From positions 3,905,539 through 3,969,538 of the forward strand of contig HG738140.1 in the NCBI GenBank assembly GCA_000499405.2: a DNA stretch of 64,000 bases, read 5' to 3'. How positions within the stretch are numbered: the first letter of the stretch is position 1; each line of letters starts with the position of its first letter. This document shows, one piece after another, positions 53,001 to 64,000 of the stretch. The DNA is from Onchocerca volvulus (Eukaryota > Nematoda > Chromadorea > Rhabditida > Onchocercidae). The notes below the pieces were generated by a model that was not told the origin of the DNA, did no database searches, and worked only from the letters and a program-made list of their open reading frames with translations. The position numbers and the translations under genes were made by a program.

Positions 53001-56000
53001 TCACCGTTCTACAAATATAAGTATTAAAATTTAACCACTAATAGTTTTCCTCAATATTTCTACGTCACAACTTACACATCAGCCAACTGCTGTCCTTGAT
53101 TCATTTTTCTTTTTAATTTAACGAACTTTTTCATCTCATTGCCACTACTGTCCATAGCTACATATGTGACTGTTTCATTTCTTTGATCGTTCACTTGTGA
53201 AGATGACACCACTGACGCACTATTTTTTTTCGATAATGAATATGTTCCATACTATAATTAGTAGTTCTTTAAGAAAAAAAAAAAAAAAAAAAAAGACCAA
53301 AAATAGAGAAAGAGGCAAAAACTTTTTTCCAAGAAAATTCAGATCAATAGAAAATTCAAACATACTCTCTCTTCAAGCAAACAATGAACTCGTTTCCGAA
53401 CAGTTGACTGTGACAGCTGACATCCAGTTTTATACGAGATCATATCAGTTCCCATTTTTTCCGTCAATTCCCTAGATGCAATCTTTTCCAAAATCTTCCG
53501 TATAGATGGCGAAGACCAATCTATTTTCCCAGTACTATAAATCATTTCACATTTATATGGATGGATGAATTTTCAATATTTTAATTGTTCACTTCAACAT
53601 TTATTCAGATACACCAAGCAAAATTCCTGTTCAATGAGCTCTTAGAAAAAATTTCGATTTCTATTGCAGATCCATAATACTTATTTTTAAATATTTCTTT
53701 TTGTCAAATTCTACCCAAAAAGATTTAAATCTACCGCACTGCGAATAGAAAAATGCCTCCAATTAAACAGCATTCTACACATCCATTCAATATTTTACTG
53801 ACATTCACAAACCATTTAAGTTTTGGACGAATTTTAATATCTCATTTGAATAATCAAATCTTTGTAAGAGAAAAAATTAAAATTATTTTCTTTCATTAAG
53901 TAAATAGTGCTATCCTTATAATAAGCATGGAAGAAAAAAAAATTTAAATGAAGCTGTAAGAAAATAATGAAAATATATCAGCCTTATCTTTCTCATTCTA
54001 GGATAATTTCATCAACTTTAATTTTTGAATTGTACAATAAATAAAATTAGTGAAAGTTGGCATAAAAATACTGAAACTTTTTGCTAATATGCATCTGGGA
54101 AACAAATAGTCAATGTTGAAAAGTTAACTTACTTCATTCTGGTACCACTAGACACTGGCATATCATTTGCAGTCATCAATGTAACTTTCGGATTTTCCTG
54201 AAAATAAAGGTCACTTTAAGCTATGAAGTTATTCCTAAAGTTACAGAGACAAATTTCTGAACTGATAGTGATATGAACCTAACTTAATTTTTCAGCAAAT
54301 CTCAACTAAATCAGATTTAATTTGTGCCAGATAATTTAAATGACACATGGATTTATCTGATTCAGGTTTGTCCGATATACTTTCCAAATGACATTCGAAT
54401 AAAAAATTTATTTGCAACAAATTACCTACAAGCTAAAGATTAATTGTTCCTAGATAATTTCATGAGAAAATTTTCACAAATACTCAACAGCATTTTTTAC
54501 TCAACAAAAATACTCAACAGCACATTTTACTCAACAGCACATTTTAGAAAAAAAAAAATGAATTTATTTTAGTGTTCTAAAATCTTTTCTGAAATCTTTT
54601 TGTAAGAGTTTTTTTTTCTCCAAATTTGCTCCTTTTAGGATTTTAACTCAATATAATAGTGATTTTTTCCATTTTCGTTAAAAATTATTGTACCGTATAT
54701 TTGTGTAAAACAAACGCAAAAAATCAAGGAATCATTGGATTACATGCTCCATGTACCTAACCTTATATTACAAATAGAGAAGAAAAACATACCTCTAAAA
54801 CGGGTTCAACTGATTCTTTTGTCATATCGATTGATATTTCTTCCGTTTTCAGTATTTCGGGATGATTGTTTGCATAATGTCGAGTTATATTCGTAGGTGA
54901 ACAGCATTTGATAATTCTTTTGCATGCATTGCATCTAAAATCGTGACCATCGCCGCTAACAAGAGTCCAAATACGACGATTTCGTTTACGGTTCAAAGGC
55001 ATCACTGATGGAGTACTCGATGCGTTATTGCAGTTAATAATCACTTCATCTTCCTAAAAAGAATTTCTTGACTTACGTAAAAATATAGATAACTTCCTCA
55101 CTTTGATTAAAACCTCAAGGTAAGAATAAAAATCGTGAAGTAATTTTCTGGTCTATTATACCAGGTGTATATAACGTGCATTCATTACTAGAATCAGGAA
55201 AATATGTAGAAATTCAATACAGTTATGCTGTTTAATTTCATGGTGTTTGAAACAATTATAACTAATAAAAATACAGCAGAACGCAATGTTAGGTTAAATT
55301 TAAAAAAAAAAAAGAGATAAACAAAACGAAAAATATCCTTAAATAAAAAGAGAAGCAATGATAGAAAGGAAAAAAAAAAGTCAAAAAAAGTTAGCAATGC
55401 TAAAAACGTTACAAACTGAAGCTTTGGTAAACAAAATAATTTCCTGAAAGATGTTTATGAAATAACTAGCTGGACCCGGCAACACGGAGCATGCTAGTCC
55501 ATATAAATAAAAGTGTCCATGTTCGTTTGTTCGAAACCTTAAATCCCAAAAATTCTTAAACACATGCCTTATTTATATTAATTCAGAATCTTAGAAGTCG
55601 GAAAATTCTTATCAGTTGTTTTGAACTTTTAAAAAACGTTGCATTCGAATATGCGCACGTTTTTATATTCTTTTTATATACACTCGTTATTGTAGCTCAG
55701 TCTGGTTAAACTGAAGAAAAAAGTAGAGAGAAAGTGCATGTTTCTAGTGCTCGGGAAACTGATACTTTATAATTTGATTTGCAGTTTGGTTGAACTGAAG
55801 ATTGATTCTTGTTATTATGATTAGGCAAGATCAGGCTGAAGAGATTTTTCTGTCTTGTGTGACAGAGACGAGTCATGTTGTTGAGAAAAGTTTTATTGAC
55901 TAAGAGCAGTTCTTCGTAAAAAACAATTATCAGAGAATATCCTGGCCAACTGATCACTGGTTATTCTTTCCTTTTTCGCTGCTAGAAAATTGTAACTGAA

Positions 56001-57961
56001 TTGTCGGATTGTTGAATTTACGTTGACCATTTGGAAACAGAACCGGGAGTCGGCTTTATGAAAAATTTATCCTTTAAAAGTTGACATGAATTGTACTGTT
56101 ACGATTTCTGCGCCAAACGACCTCATTTGGAAGACGTGCTCGCAACCATAGATCCCCAAGTTTGGCTGCATTTGCTTTGTTACCATTTGAGCCATTCTTT
56201 GTCTTGTTCGCTCGTTCGCTGATGCCCGCTCTTCCTCAGTTTGATTTGCGATTAATCATCGCAATACTTTGTGTGATTACGACGACCTAAGTTTGATCTT
56301 TCGAGGCATTATTTGGATGAAGTTTGATCTTTCGAGGCATTATTTGGATGAATTAGAGCAGATTGATTGCACCGGAATTGTCCTCAAAATTATTTGAGAA
56401 TATCCAAGTAAATTAATCGCAGGATTACTTTTTCCTTTGTCATTTGAAAAGAAGCAGAGAATTCCTTGACTATCGATTTGCTGCTATTGCTGCGTCAATC
56501 TGTGTCGTTGTAAAATAGTCGTTGTTTTTGCGCAGAAACTCCGAACTGAACTGTTTGTTGACTCCCAACTGCTTTCGAACTTGAGTTTCCGAAAATTGTT
56601 GTTAATTTGAGTTTCTAATGTTGCGGAAAATTAATTTCACAATGTTTGTGGATTATACAATATTTTTTATTATTCCGCTGTCTATGTAGATATAGAAATT
56701 GTCTGGTTTACCGATTCTAGAACACACAATATATAATTGTCCATTTGAGAAGCAAACCGTGTAGATCTAAACAGTACAATTCTAAAGATTGGTCCTGAAC
56801 TTTGTTGATGATGAATGCAAGCACCAATTGAATTAGGAATTGCAATCTCTTAAACTGAAATGGCATACCCGTTGGAATCATACCAATGCAAGGAATAAGG
56901 ACATTTTCATATTTCAAAGGTTTGTCAAGATTGTTGCTTCTACAACATTGCTCATGAAATTTTTTTACTCCAAGCGCGTGCAGCTGCAAAGTTTTGGCTG
57001 ATTGATAATTCGCAATATGATAATTGACACGTTGAATTTCAACTGCAGCACTGTGATAGCATCCTTGGCAAATTGAATGTTCAAAAATTCTGTTCGATAA
57101 ACTGCTTCCGCTTTATCTGCTTCCACAACAGTGTCGACGAACTTGTGTATGATTGTCTGTATTGCAAAGTTCATGTATCATATTTTTCACCGCAACTTCA
57201 TGCAAATTCTTATCAACGTCGGCATCGGGTATTTCATCGCATATTACATCATCGATTTCGTCTAATCTGGCTTTATGATTTTATCATAAAGTCAGATTAG
57301 AACCGCTGTGTTAAAATGAACAACGAACATTTACGACGAAGAGGCGATCCAAGACATGATTCAATATTAAAGTCACTGTCATGACGTCGACATTCCTCAT
57401 AAAGCAAAAACAAACGAAAAAGCTTAAATTATTCGCCTTATCACTTTAGAAGCACGCGCCTACTCGAATGCAATGTTCTATGAAAATTTCAAATCAATCG
57501 GTAAAAATCTGAAACGATGCAGAAGTACCGCGATCAATGCAGAGGGTAGGCGTGGTGAATAAATTCGGTCCGCTCATCAAGACGCGGTGCAAGACGGAGT
57601 TAAAAAATTCAGCTCTCTTACTTACTACCAAATGTTACGGACGTGACACGTGAAAAAAGTATGTATATCTATATATATATATATATATATAAAGGCCTAT
57701 TCGAATACAATGTTGCGTCAAAATTTAAAAACAATCAGTAGAGAACTTACGAAATTCTGTGGACCGTAACGGGAACATTTACATTTTTATTTATATAGAT
57801 TAAAATAAAGAATTTCGCTAATTATTAAAACATAATTCTTAAGAACTATTAAGTCTCTTACCTGCTTCGATGTGCCTTGTTCCGATAGAAAAACATTTGA
57901 AGATGTTTCCCCTCTATCAAGTTGTTGGGACGGTTGCTCAACCAACGAAGAACCAATATTC
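50039..57961 (-). CDS. BED plus two CxxC/YPxHxxxC zinc modules, coiled-coil protein (gene B), 5' incomplete
   Basis: Exons 57961-57862, 55053-54793, 54197-54133, 53534-53366, 53251-53076, 53008-52797, 52686-52484, 52343-52189, 51826-51779, 51602-51409, 51083-50905, 50665-50484 and 50246-50039 join in phase to 716 residues. An earlier exon is required by phase. Exon 55053 encodes a BED-type finger (FRCNACKRI then RHYANNH). Module 1 has VRIYRC, CYYRCSKCD and YPEHLPEC. Module 2 has ARIYRI, IYYRCSKCD and YPAHHEEC. The C terminus is acidic then coiled coil (CQRYYEANVALHRDMVRCLE). BED and FLYWCH-type fingers bind DNA in known proteins, so a nuclear, chromatin or transposase-derived role is inferred. 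A Helitron fills the intron before the BED exon. It is a tandem paralogue of the gene at 59204-62384. Confidence 0.8.
56290..56351. repeat. 31-bp perfect tandem duplication
   Basis: A 31-base unit beginning AGTTTGATCTTTCGAGGCAT occurs twice without spacer inside the Helitron. It is a recent slip or duplication in decayed transposon sequence. Confidence 0.85.
56653..57174 (-). pseudogene. Helitron PIF1-like helicase C-terminal remnant
   Basis: Three pieces of the C-terminal end of a Helitron PIF1-like helicase are visible in different frames. The first is FVDTVVEAD..TEFLN and INQPKLCSCTRL. The second is LQLHALG- and LIPCIGMIPTGMPFQF-type text, then FIINKVQDQSLEL. The third is CFSNGQLYIVCSRIGKPDNF near the end. 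Frames change near 56985 and near 56760, and the expected final residues are cut by TAA. Upstream Rep and helicase ATPase parts are not recognisable. The copy is therefore dead, and mobility would have needed a partner elsewhere. Confidence 0.8.
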
Positions 57962-59203
57962 CTGAATGGATAGGGAAATTAAATTTGAAATTCAAAGCTT
58001 TAAAAAAAAGAAAAAAAAAACGAAACCACATATAAGAATATGATTAGAATGGAGTCATTTTATCATGCACTCCTTCAAAAGAACAATCATTGGTTTAAAG
58101 GAAAAATCATCAAAGAAAATGAAACTAACGCCTTTTTCGAAATAACTGACATATTTTTCCAACTATGTGCAATATTGACTACGATGTATTTTATTTTGTT
58201 GCAATATACCAATTCTGAAAAATCACCACATGCCCGATTTATTTACAAAAACAAACACCTCAATCGATTTTTCAAACAAATAAGTTATGTATGGAACATA
58301 ACGAAATCGTTTTCTGCCATCAGCGTAAGAAAAAAAATTTTTTTATTCGAATAAAATTTCACAACTAAGGAAAACAATCAAAGATATGAAAAAAATATTC
58401 ATAATATACTATCAATGTATGATCGATTTCCCAGAACTTGTTCCATTGCATTATTTGAGAAGTAATTACAATCGAACATAAAACCTGTTAAGTTTATATG
58501 ATAGACAAAAACATAATTCTTTCGTAGCAGTTTCTACGCAATTAAACTATGCATCATAAGCACAATTTATTTTGTTGGTTATTAGATACATTTTTTCTTC
58601 AAACGTTTTGCGAAAGCTATCATGAGAAGATCTGATAAGTCTGCATTATAAATAACAGAAACAAATACGAATAAAATGACATGCAAAAAATAAAAGGAAC
58701 ATTAATATCAAAAATTTAATAGGAATAACGTCGAAAAAAACTAATATTTCTACGGAGAAATAACATTATCTATTATTGACTATCAAAATATATTTCTAAG
58801 AAAAGCAAAACTTATAAATTGTGCAAGCATTGCAGCTTAGCGAGATATTGAGCATAAAAACTACCAAGTCAAAATTAATCTTTATCTTTGAACTATCACC
58901 AGTTGATTATTATTAAAATGATAACAGATCATGCAAATTTTTCTCCATAATATTACAGATTCTTCAAATAGTTTTGTTAGCTTATAGACAGAAGTAAATT
59001 TTCCCCTCTAAAAATGGTAAACGTTTATAAGAAATGGATAACGCGAATAATGAGATTGTTCATTTCTTGAAAGCTAGTATGATAATAGTAATAACCTAAA
59101 ACGATGCCAAATTCTTAAACGCTGCTTCACTATCGGAAAATTGGCATCTAATGCAAAATATACGTTAGAATTATCCTTGTAAAAAGTTGTTAGCAGAAAC
59201 AGA
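57962..59203. other. Between two tandem zinc-finger genes
   Basis: The missing first exon(s) of gene B should lie here. A minus-strand ATG at 58320 (MAENDFVM) could donate in the right phase but has no good acceptor before it. No other exon is supported. Confidence 0.35.
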
Positions 59204-62200
59204 TTATTCATCTACAACATATAGTGTGTTGTTATCACTTTCCTCTAAAACCTGCTCATCCTCGATATAATATTCAGCATTTGCACCAGAAACACGCTTC
59301 ATTTCGCTGACCAGTGATCTCATTTCATCTACACTCCTTAACATTTCCTGGTATAATTCCACATTTTCTTCGTAAAGACGTTTGCAAAAGCATCGATGTT
59401 CCTGAGGTTTCGGAACTGACATAGAACTGATGAGCCTGAAACGAAAAAAAAAATGATATTAAATATAAACGTTAAATATAAAACTATCAAAAGGAAAATA
59501 CTTCAAATGATAGAACAGCACTGCAAAAACTGAAACTTTTAAAAGGATTTCAATTATATCGCAAATCTACCTGATAATGAAAATGATTATTAAATATTTG
59601 CTAGCACTAACATTTCATCATCCATATCTGCTGTATTCCAATTCTGCTCATTTGATCCACCAGTAAAGAAGCTTTCATTTGGTTCATGAAAAATACTGTA
59701 TTCAGATTCCTGAAAAAATTTTTCATCTATTGGATAAATCAAATTCCCATAAATATATATATATCCTTATGAATGAACTGCAATCCTATATATATATATA
59801 TATATTTCCATACTGAAACGGCCTGCAAATTGATACCAAACATCTAATTCCAAATTTTTTCTAAATCTCTCGCAACTCAGAAAAACTGGTCTTTTCAAAA
59901 TATTTTAGGTTATACTATTTAATCTACAGTTAATTTATTATAAAAATGGATAAATTTATTCTTAGATATTATGCTAAAATATCCAGATGAAATTTTTTTC
60001 TTCCGGTTAAATGAAATAAATTGGATATTGCGAGATAAGATCGGCCCTATGTATCGATTGTACAAATATAAGGATGTATCACCAAAATACTGACAAGCAC
60101 TGTTCTCAAAGGAATAATTCTATGATTTGCTACGACAGAGAAGTCTTTCAACTTATCACCCAATTCTCTCAGTGATTCCAATGATGTTGGTGAACATTCC
60201 GGATGATGCACTGGATAATTAACTACCAAATCGTTTTCTGCTTTTAATATAACTCGTAAAGATTCTGAAAACAATGAAAATTATGCGTTATCTAAATAAT
60301 CTCAATGTTTTTTCTTAAGCAATGATTTTTCTTCAAACGCTGACAGAGAAAAACTTGACAATATTCTACATTGGATATAATTTTGCAAAAAAAAGGAAAA
60401 ATTAGAAAAACTTATTCCCAGCATTCTAAATATGAATAGATTACACACCATCATCTCTTTTTTGATAAAAATCATCACATCTGGCACAGTGATAGTGTGT
60501 CACTCTCTGATTAGTTAGTTTGCCATCTCCATCATAAATTCTCACTGACATTCCATCAAGTTCTGGTACAATCAACGAGGAATAACTAATATTATTGGAC
60601 GATGAAGTACCAATAGAATAAATACTGAAATTAGAATTAGATAAAAGAATAATATGGAAGTTCTAAAACTTTTCATAAGAATAGGGAAACATCGAAATAC
60701 ACATATAAATTACAATGAAATTACTGCAACTGATTTACTTACCTCCTAAAATCTGCAGTGTCTGAAATATCGTTGAGACAGGCATCACTTATAAACCTAA
60801 ATCAAACAATTATAACTTATGCTTTTGACTGAAAACAAATATTCCAGCAATATCCAAAAAAACAAAAGCATTTAACTTAAATACCATTTTTTCAAAACTT
60901 GCCTCAATAAATAGTCAACTTCTGATAGTCCACTTTCATTTATGTCATTACTTAGCGCATTGAATTTAAAGCTTAATCGTCTTGGTCTCCTACGCAAATT
61001 GTAGCCGGAATGCACGTCGATATTTGAATTATCCTCAACGATTTGTTTCTCCTAAATATGTGCGTCGGCTGAATACATCAAAATTTGAACAGGTTGCTAA
61101 ACTGAATTTTTATTCACAAATAAAATACTTCTTTTTATGCCTGAATCCATGCTTCGATGGTACATATCGGTGAAAGAAAAACATTCGCACATGCAATAAG
61201 TTTGTGATATAATAAACACAGAATAAATGAAAGATGAAAATTTTATGAATACTAGGAACATTTATTAACAAAAAGATACAGTAGAAGAGTTAGCCAGCGA
61301 GCTGCATTTTTCTTGATGACCTTACTGATAGTAGACGAAAAGTTTTCCGATCTTTCCGAACATAATTTTTGATGATTGAATGTTGCCTTTGATTTTAGAG
61401 GCTCCTGAGATTCCAAATACCTTGTTCTTCATTAAATGTTAACCCTATCACTAGTTACAAATCTATAATATAATTAAACAGAATAAATAAAGGAACTAAC
61501 TAATTTTTCTGGAGATTCGCGTGATAAAAAATTGCCTCGAATCTTCGCTCGGCAGGCTCGATCCATTTCTTGCATTTCTTGGATTTCTTTAGTTACAGTG
61601 TGACAGTTGGGATGATGCTCTGGATATGGGTTTCCAATCAACTTCCCATGTAATGTTTTTACATATGGCTGGTAACGTTTTGTTTTAACACCATCTGTTG
61701 ATATTAATAGAAATAAGAGAAACAAACAATGACTAACTAAGGTATTGTAAATGATTGGAACAAAAAAAAAAAAAAAAAAAAAGAAAAAAAGATTGATTAA
61801 TATGCAAAAAAAAAAATTATTTAAAAATTTTTATAGACTTTTCTCAAATCTCTAAAGTTAAAAACAGCTTCAATTCATTAAATTATACTAAATCAAACTA
61901 CCAAAGGCTTTCTTTTCGAGTAACTCGCACTTTGAACATCGATAATATATCATAGATTCCGAGGGCCCACAATTCAAAGGACGATAAATTCGGAATTTTT
62001 TTGGGTCATCTTTTTCTGCGATTGCAATTGATGACATGCCTAACTTTGTTGACTTTATCCGAAAATCTGATTGTATGGAAGAACTAGGAAAGCTGCAAAT
62101 GAGAAATTTTGTTATTTAATACTTCTGACTGAAATAATATCACTAAACATTTTGGAACGATTAAAGAACAGGTAAAGTAATCACCTCATTAAATTATTAA

Positions 62201-62384
62201 ATTTCAGAAATGGATTAAATCTCTGCAAAGAGACTTCGTAACCAAACCTTTTTAGCGAACTATCTGCCGATATTTCTATAGGGAAGCTTTCTTGTTCCAT
62301 AACATTTATATCAATTTCATTTCCTTCATCAATGATTTCACCCTTTTCAAATGGTGATGATGATAACCAGTTCTTTCCAGTCAT
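59204..62384 (-). CDS. Two CxxC/YPxHxxxC zinc modules, coiled-coil protein (gene A)
   Basis: Exons 62384-62248, 62092-61902, 61694-61501, 61404-61321, 61051-60885, 60796-60743, 60624-60449, 60264-60095, 59709-59612 and 59435-59204 join in phase to 500 residues. Module 1 has FRIYRP, IYYRCSKCE and YPEHHPNC and is followed by QEMDRACRAKI. Module 2 has VRIYDG, HYHCARCD and YPVHHPEC. The C terminus is a coiled coil (CKRLYEENVELYQEMLRSVD) with an acidic tail. The start ATG lies about 55 bases after an ATTTCAG acceptor. Architecture, intron phases and the QE(I/M)DRACRA segment match gene B, but there is no BED finger. Zinc binding is inferred from the paired Cys and His/Cys residues. A DNA-binding or chromatin function is a guess by analogy with FLYWCH fingers. 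Confidence 0.8.
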
Positions 62385-63404
62385 ATGTCAAGCTTTCCTT
62401 TCTCAGTTCTAATCGATTGATAGTTTACTTCAGCTGAAATCGGTGTCCATTTCTTTACAACCATAATCAATATCATCAAATTAATGGAAAATGAGCACTG
62501 AAATATAAACATTGTCAACAAAGGACGACTTATCATATCTTTCAGGATATGAATAGAAATCGAATAAATAAAAATGATGAGGAAAGATGTAGCCAAAAAA
62601 TATTTGTATCCGATCTTTTATTCCTTATGTATTCATAGTTCATATTTTTTTTGCTAAAAATTTTTACTTCATAACAAAATGATACTTCAAATGATAATTC
62701 TATTTGAAGAATAAAAAAGAGCATCACTCGAAATTTATCAACGATAATCCATTAAAATATACTCGATAACCAAAGTTCAGTACTAGCTGAGATTTCATTA
62801 CGTTCTTTTATCATTTCCTACTTAACATAATATTTTGTCTAGACATTTATTATATAATTTACAGGGATATTCTGCTTATTATCTTCAAAGAATCAATTTA
62901 CAATTTACAAAACTATAAAAGGAAGTAACCTATTCATATAAAACCTCATTTTTTACATAATTTTTATGTTCATAATTCACATGCTTATTATGCATTATTT
63001 TAAACAACCAATTTATTGAACGAATGAAATAAATGACAGATATTATTAAGTAAACTATTCTTGCATAAATATTTCATCTCTTCCAACGTAATATAAAACT
63101 TTCTATCAAATTATCTCACCATCTACTACTATTTCTTACTTGCTATTTCATTAATTTTCCCAATCAATATAATTCCTTCAATCGTAATTCCATACATCCT
63201 ATTTCTAAATTATTTCATTAAAAACTATAATATATCAATTTCTCGAATTTCCATACTAAAAGTTCGTTGCCATTATGCAAAATCCTATCAATCTCTCATT
63301 TCTCTCATATTACCACATTATTATTTTTACTCTCAATCTTTAAATAAAATAATCACGTTATCTCTAAGTCCCGATCTCCTATACCTCTCTCATTCGCACA
63401 CAAC
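62385..63404. other. 5' flank of gene A, otherwise empty
   Basis: AT-rich. It holds the probable trans-splice acceptor (about 62437) for gene A. No exon is seen between about 62450 and 63404. Confidence 0.4.
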
Positions 63405-63521
63405 CTACAACGTGTCTTCCGATCCATTCTGTTCGTTTGCGGTAGCAAACTCATCATGGCGAATAGATCCATTTCCCAAAATACCGTAAACCAAGCTTTC
63501 GTTGCAAGAGTCAATCTGCTG
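63405..63521 (-). CDS. Candidate terminal exon, gene otherwise outside window
   Basis: A TTTCAG acceptor leads into 38 open codons and TAG. The peptide begins QQIDSCNESLVYGILGNGSI and is less AT-rich than its flanks. The family is not recognised. Its upstream exons would have to lie beyond 63.5 kb, across the plus-strand first exon at 63637, so one of the two calls may be wrong or the genes overlap. Confidence 0.35.
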   Translation of the reverse strand, partial: QQIDSCNESLVYGILGNGSIRHDEFATANEQNGSEDTL

Positions 63522-63636
63522 CTGAAATTAATTTAAAATAGAAAAAAATTTTTTAATTTTTACTTAAATTTATAAATTAATTGAAAATTCAAATCATGCT
63601 ACATTGTGTTAAATAATCAATTTGGTATATGGTTGA

Positions 63637-63755
63637 ATGAAGCCATCCTGGATTGTTAATTTCGAGAAAAATGAGGCAGAGATGGAGGCAATTAACTATT
63701 TTATTAACAATTGCATTAATCAATCGTTGACCGATCATGATAAAGATGTTGCACG
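63637..63755 (+). CDS. Candidate first exon of a gene leaving the window
   Basis: ATG at 63637 opens MKPSWIVNFEKNEAEMEAIN and a further 20 residues, to a donor (ACG|GTATAT) after phase 2. The peptide is acidic and helical in character, without a signal peptide. If read through, the frame becomes Phe/Ile-rich at once, which supports the splice. The remaining 245 bases look intronic. The product is unknown. Confidence 0.4.
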
Positions 63756-64000
63756 GTATATTTTTATTTATCAAACTTCTTTTTTCCCAAGTTTGAATCG
63801 TTTTTTTTTTATCGTTAAACTGGAAATATCATTAAATATATCACCGGTGATATCGTTATCTCCGGAAAAAATATGAAAATAAAGACAAAAACAAAATTTT
63901 GCAGAAAACAAACATTTTTTTGCAAAACTTTATTTTTATTTTTATTTTTTGTATTTTTTATTTTTTATTTTCGAAATATGACCTGAAAATATCACTATCT

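Larger units (their letters stand above)
55466..57799 (-). mobile_element. Degenerate Helitron inserted in an intron
   Basis: On the minus strand it starts TCTATATAAATAAAAATG at 57799 (preceded by A). It ends with a GCATGC...GTTGC hairpin region and CCAGCTAG at 55466 (followed by T). This fits Helitron insertion between A and T without target duplication. It carries the helicase remnant at 56653-57174 and family sequence at 57400-57799 shared with the repeat at 22520. An inverse copy of the 5' terminus lies at about 55498-55530, just inside the 3' end. It lies wholly between exons 57862 and 55053 of the zinc-finger gene, on the same strand. Confidence 0.8.

Noticed and set aside
58040..58354. 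104-codon plus-strand open frame
   Set aside because: Phe/Ile/Lys-rich, no acceptor or donor in phase, no recognisable motif; likely chance.
63784..63796. CCCAAGTTTGA match to the end of nematode spliced leader SL1
   Set aside because: Only 11 bases match; the rest of the leader and any donor or Sm site are missing.
1..64000. tRNA, rRNA, CRISPR or bacterial operon
   Set aside because: No T-loop/anticodon pattern, rRNA segment, regular spacer array or Shine-Dalgarno-led gene cluster was seen.

Overview
The window looks like nuclear DNA from a nematode. It is strongly AT-rich and full of long A/T homopolymers. Genes are split into many small exons with phase-consistent GT..AG introns. Several starts lie just behind a splice acceptor, as expected for spliced-leader trans-splicing. 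Nematode-typical families are present: a transthyretin-like protein and a cal-1/cal-2-like calmodulin relative. A parasitic clade III (filaria-like) worm is my best guess, but that is inference. I saw no tRNA, rRNA, CRISPR or bacterial genes.

Layout. 1-2698: two direct copies of a Helitron-type repeat ending in hairpins plus CTAG. 3765-7894 (+): an eight-exon gene for an unrecognised 443-residue protein, with a Helitron end in one intron. 8651-9907 (-): a transthyretin-like gene, 5' end unresolved. 10867-17777 (-): a 19-exon BRD8 homologue (bromodomain subunit of TIP60/NuA4), read through in full (772 residues). 18252-21353 (+): a small acidic protein with one C-terminal membrane anchor, divergent from BRD8. 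23261-24732 (-): a 72-residue protein. 26940-31308 (+): an SH2 protein with an altered FLVR motif. 31309-40831: AT-rich, repeat-filled, one candidate peptide exon. 40918-43683 (+): a four-EF-hand calmodulin-like gene with an unusual hairpin carrying ACGT half-sites just upstream. 45804-47430 (-): an SFT2-family vesicle-transport protein, apparently short at its C terminus.

50039-62384 (-) is the most distinctive part. Two tandem paralogous genes each encode two copies of a CxxC...YPxHxxxC zinc-binding module, FLYWCH-like in style, followed by a C-terminal coiled coil. All four modules are split by a phase-1 intron at the same place. The downstream gene also has a BED-type zinc finger exon, and the intron before that exon holds a 2.3-kb degenerate Helitron (55466-57799) with a recognisable helicase remnant. 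The right edge (63405-64000) holds one minus-strand terminal exon and the first exon of a plus-strand gene.

Exon boundaries were derived by hand from splice signals and reading phase. No transcript or database evidence was available.
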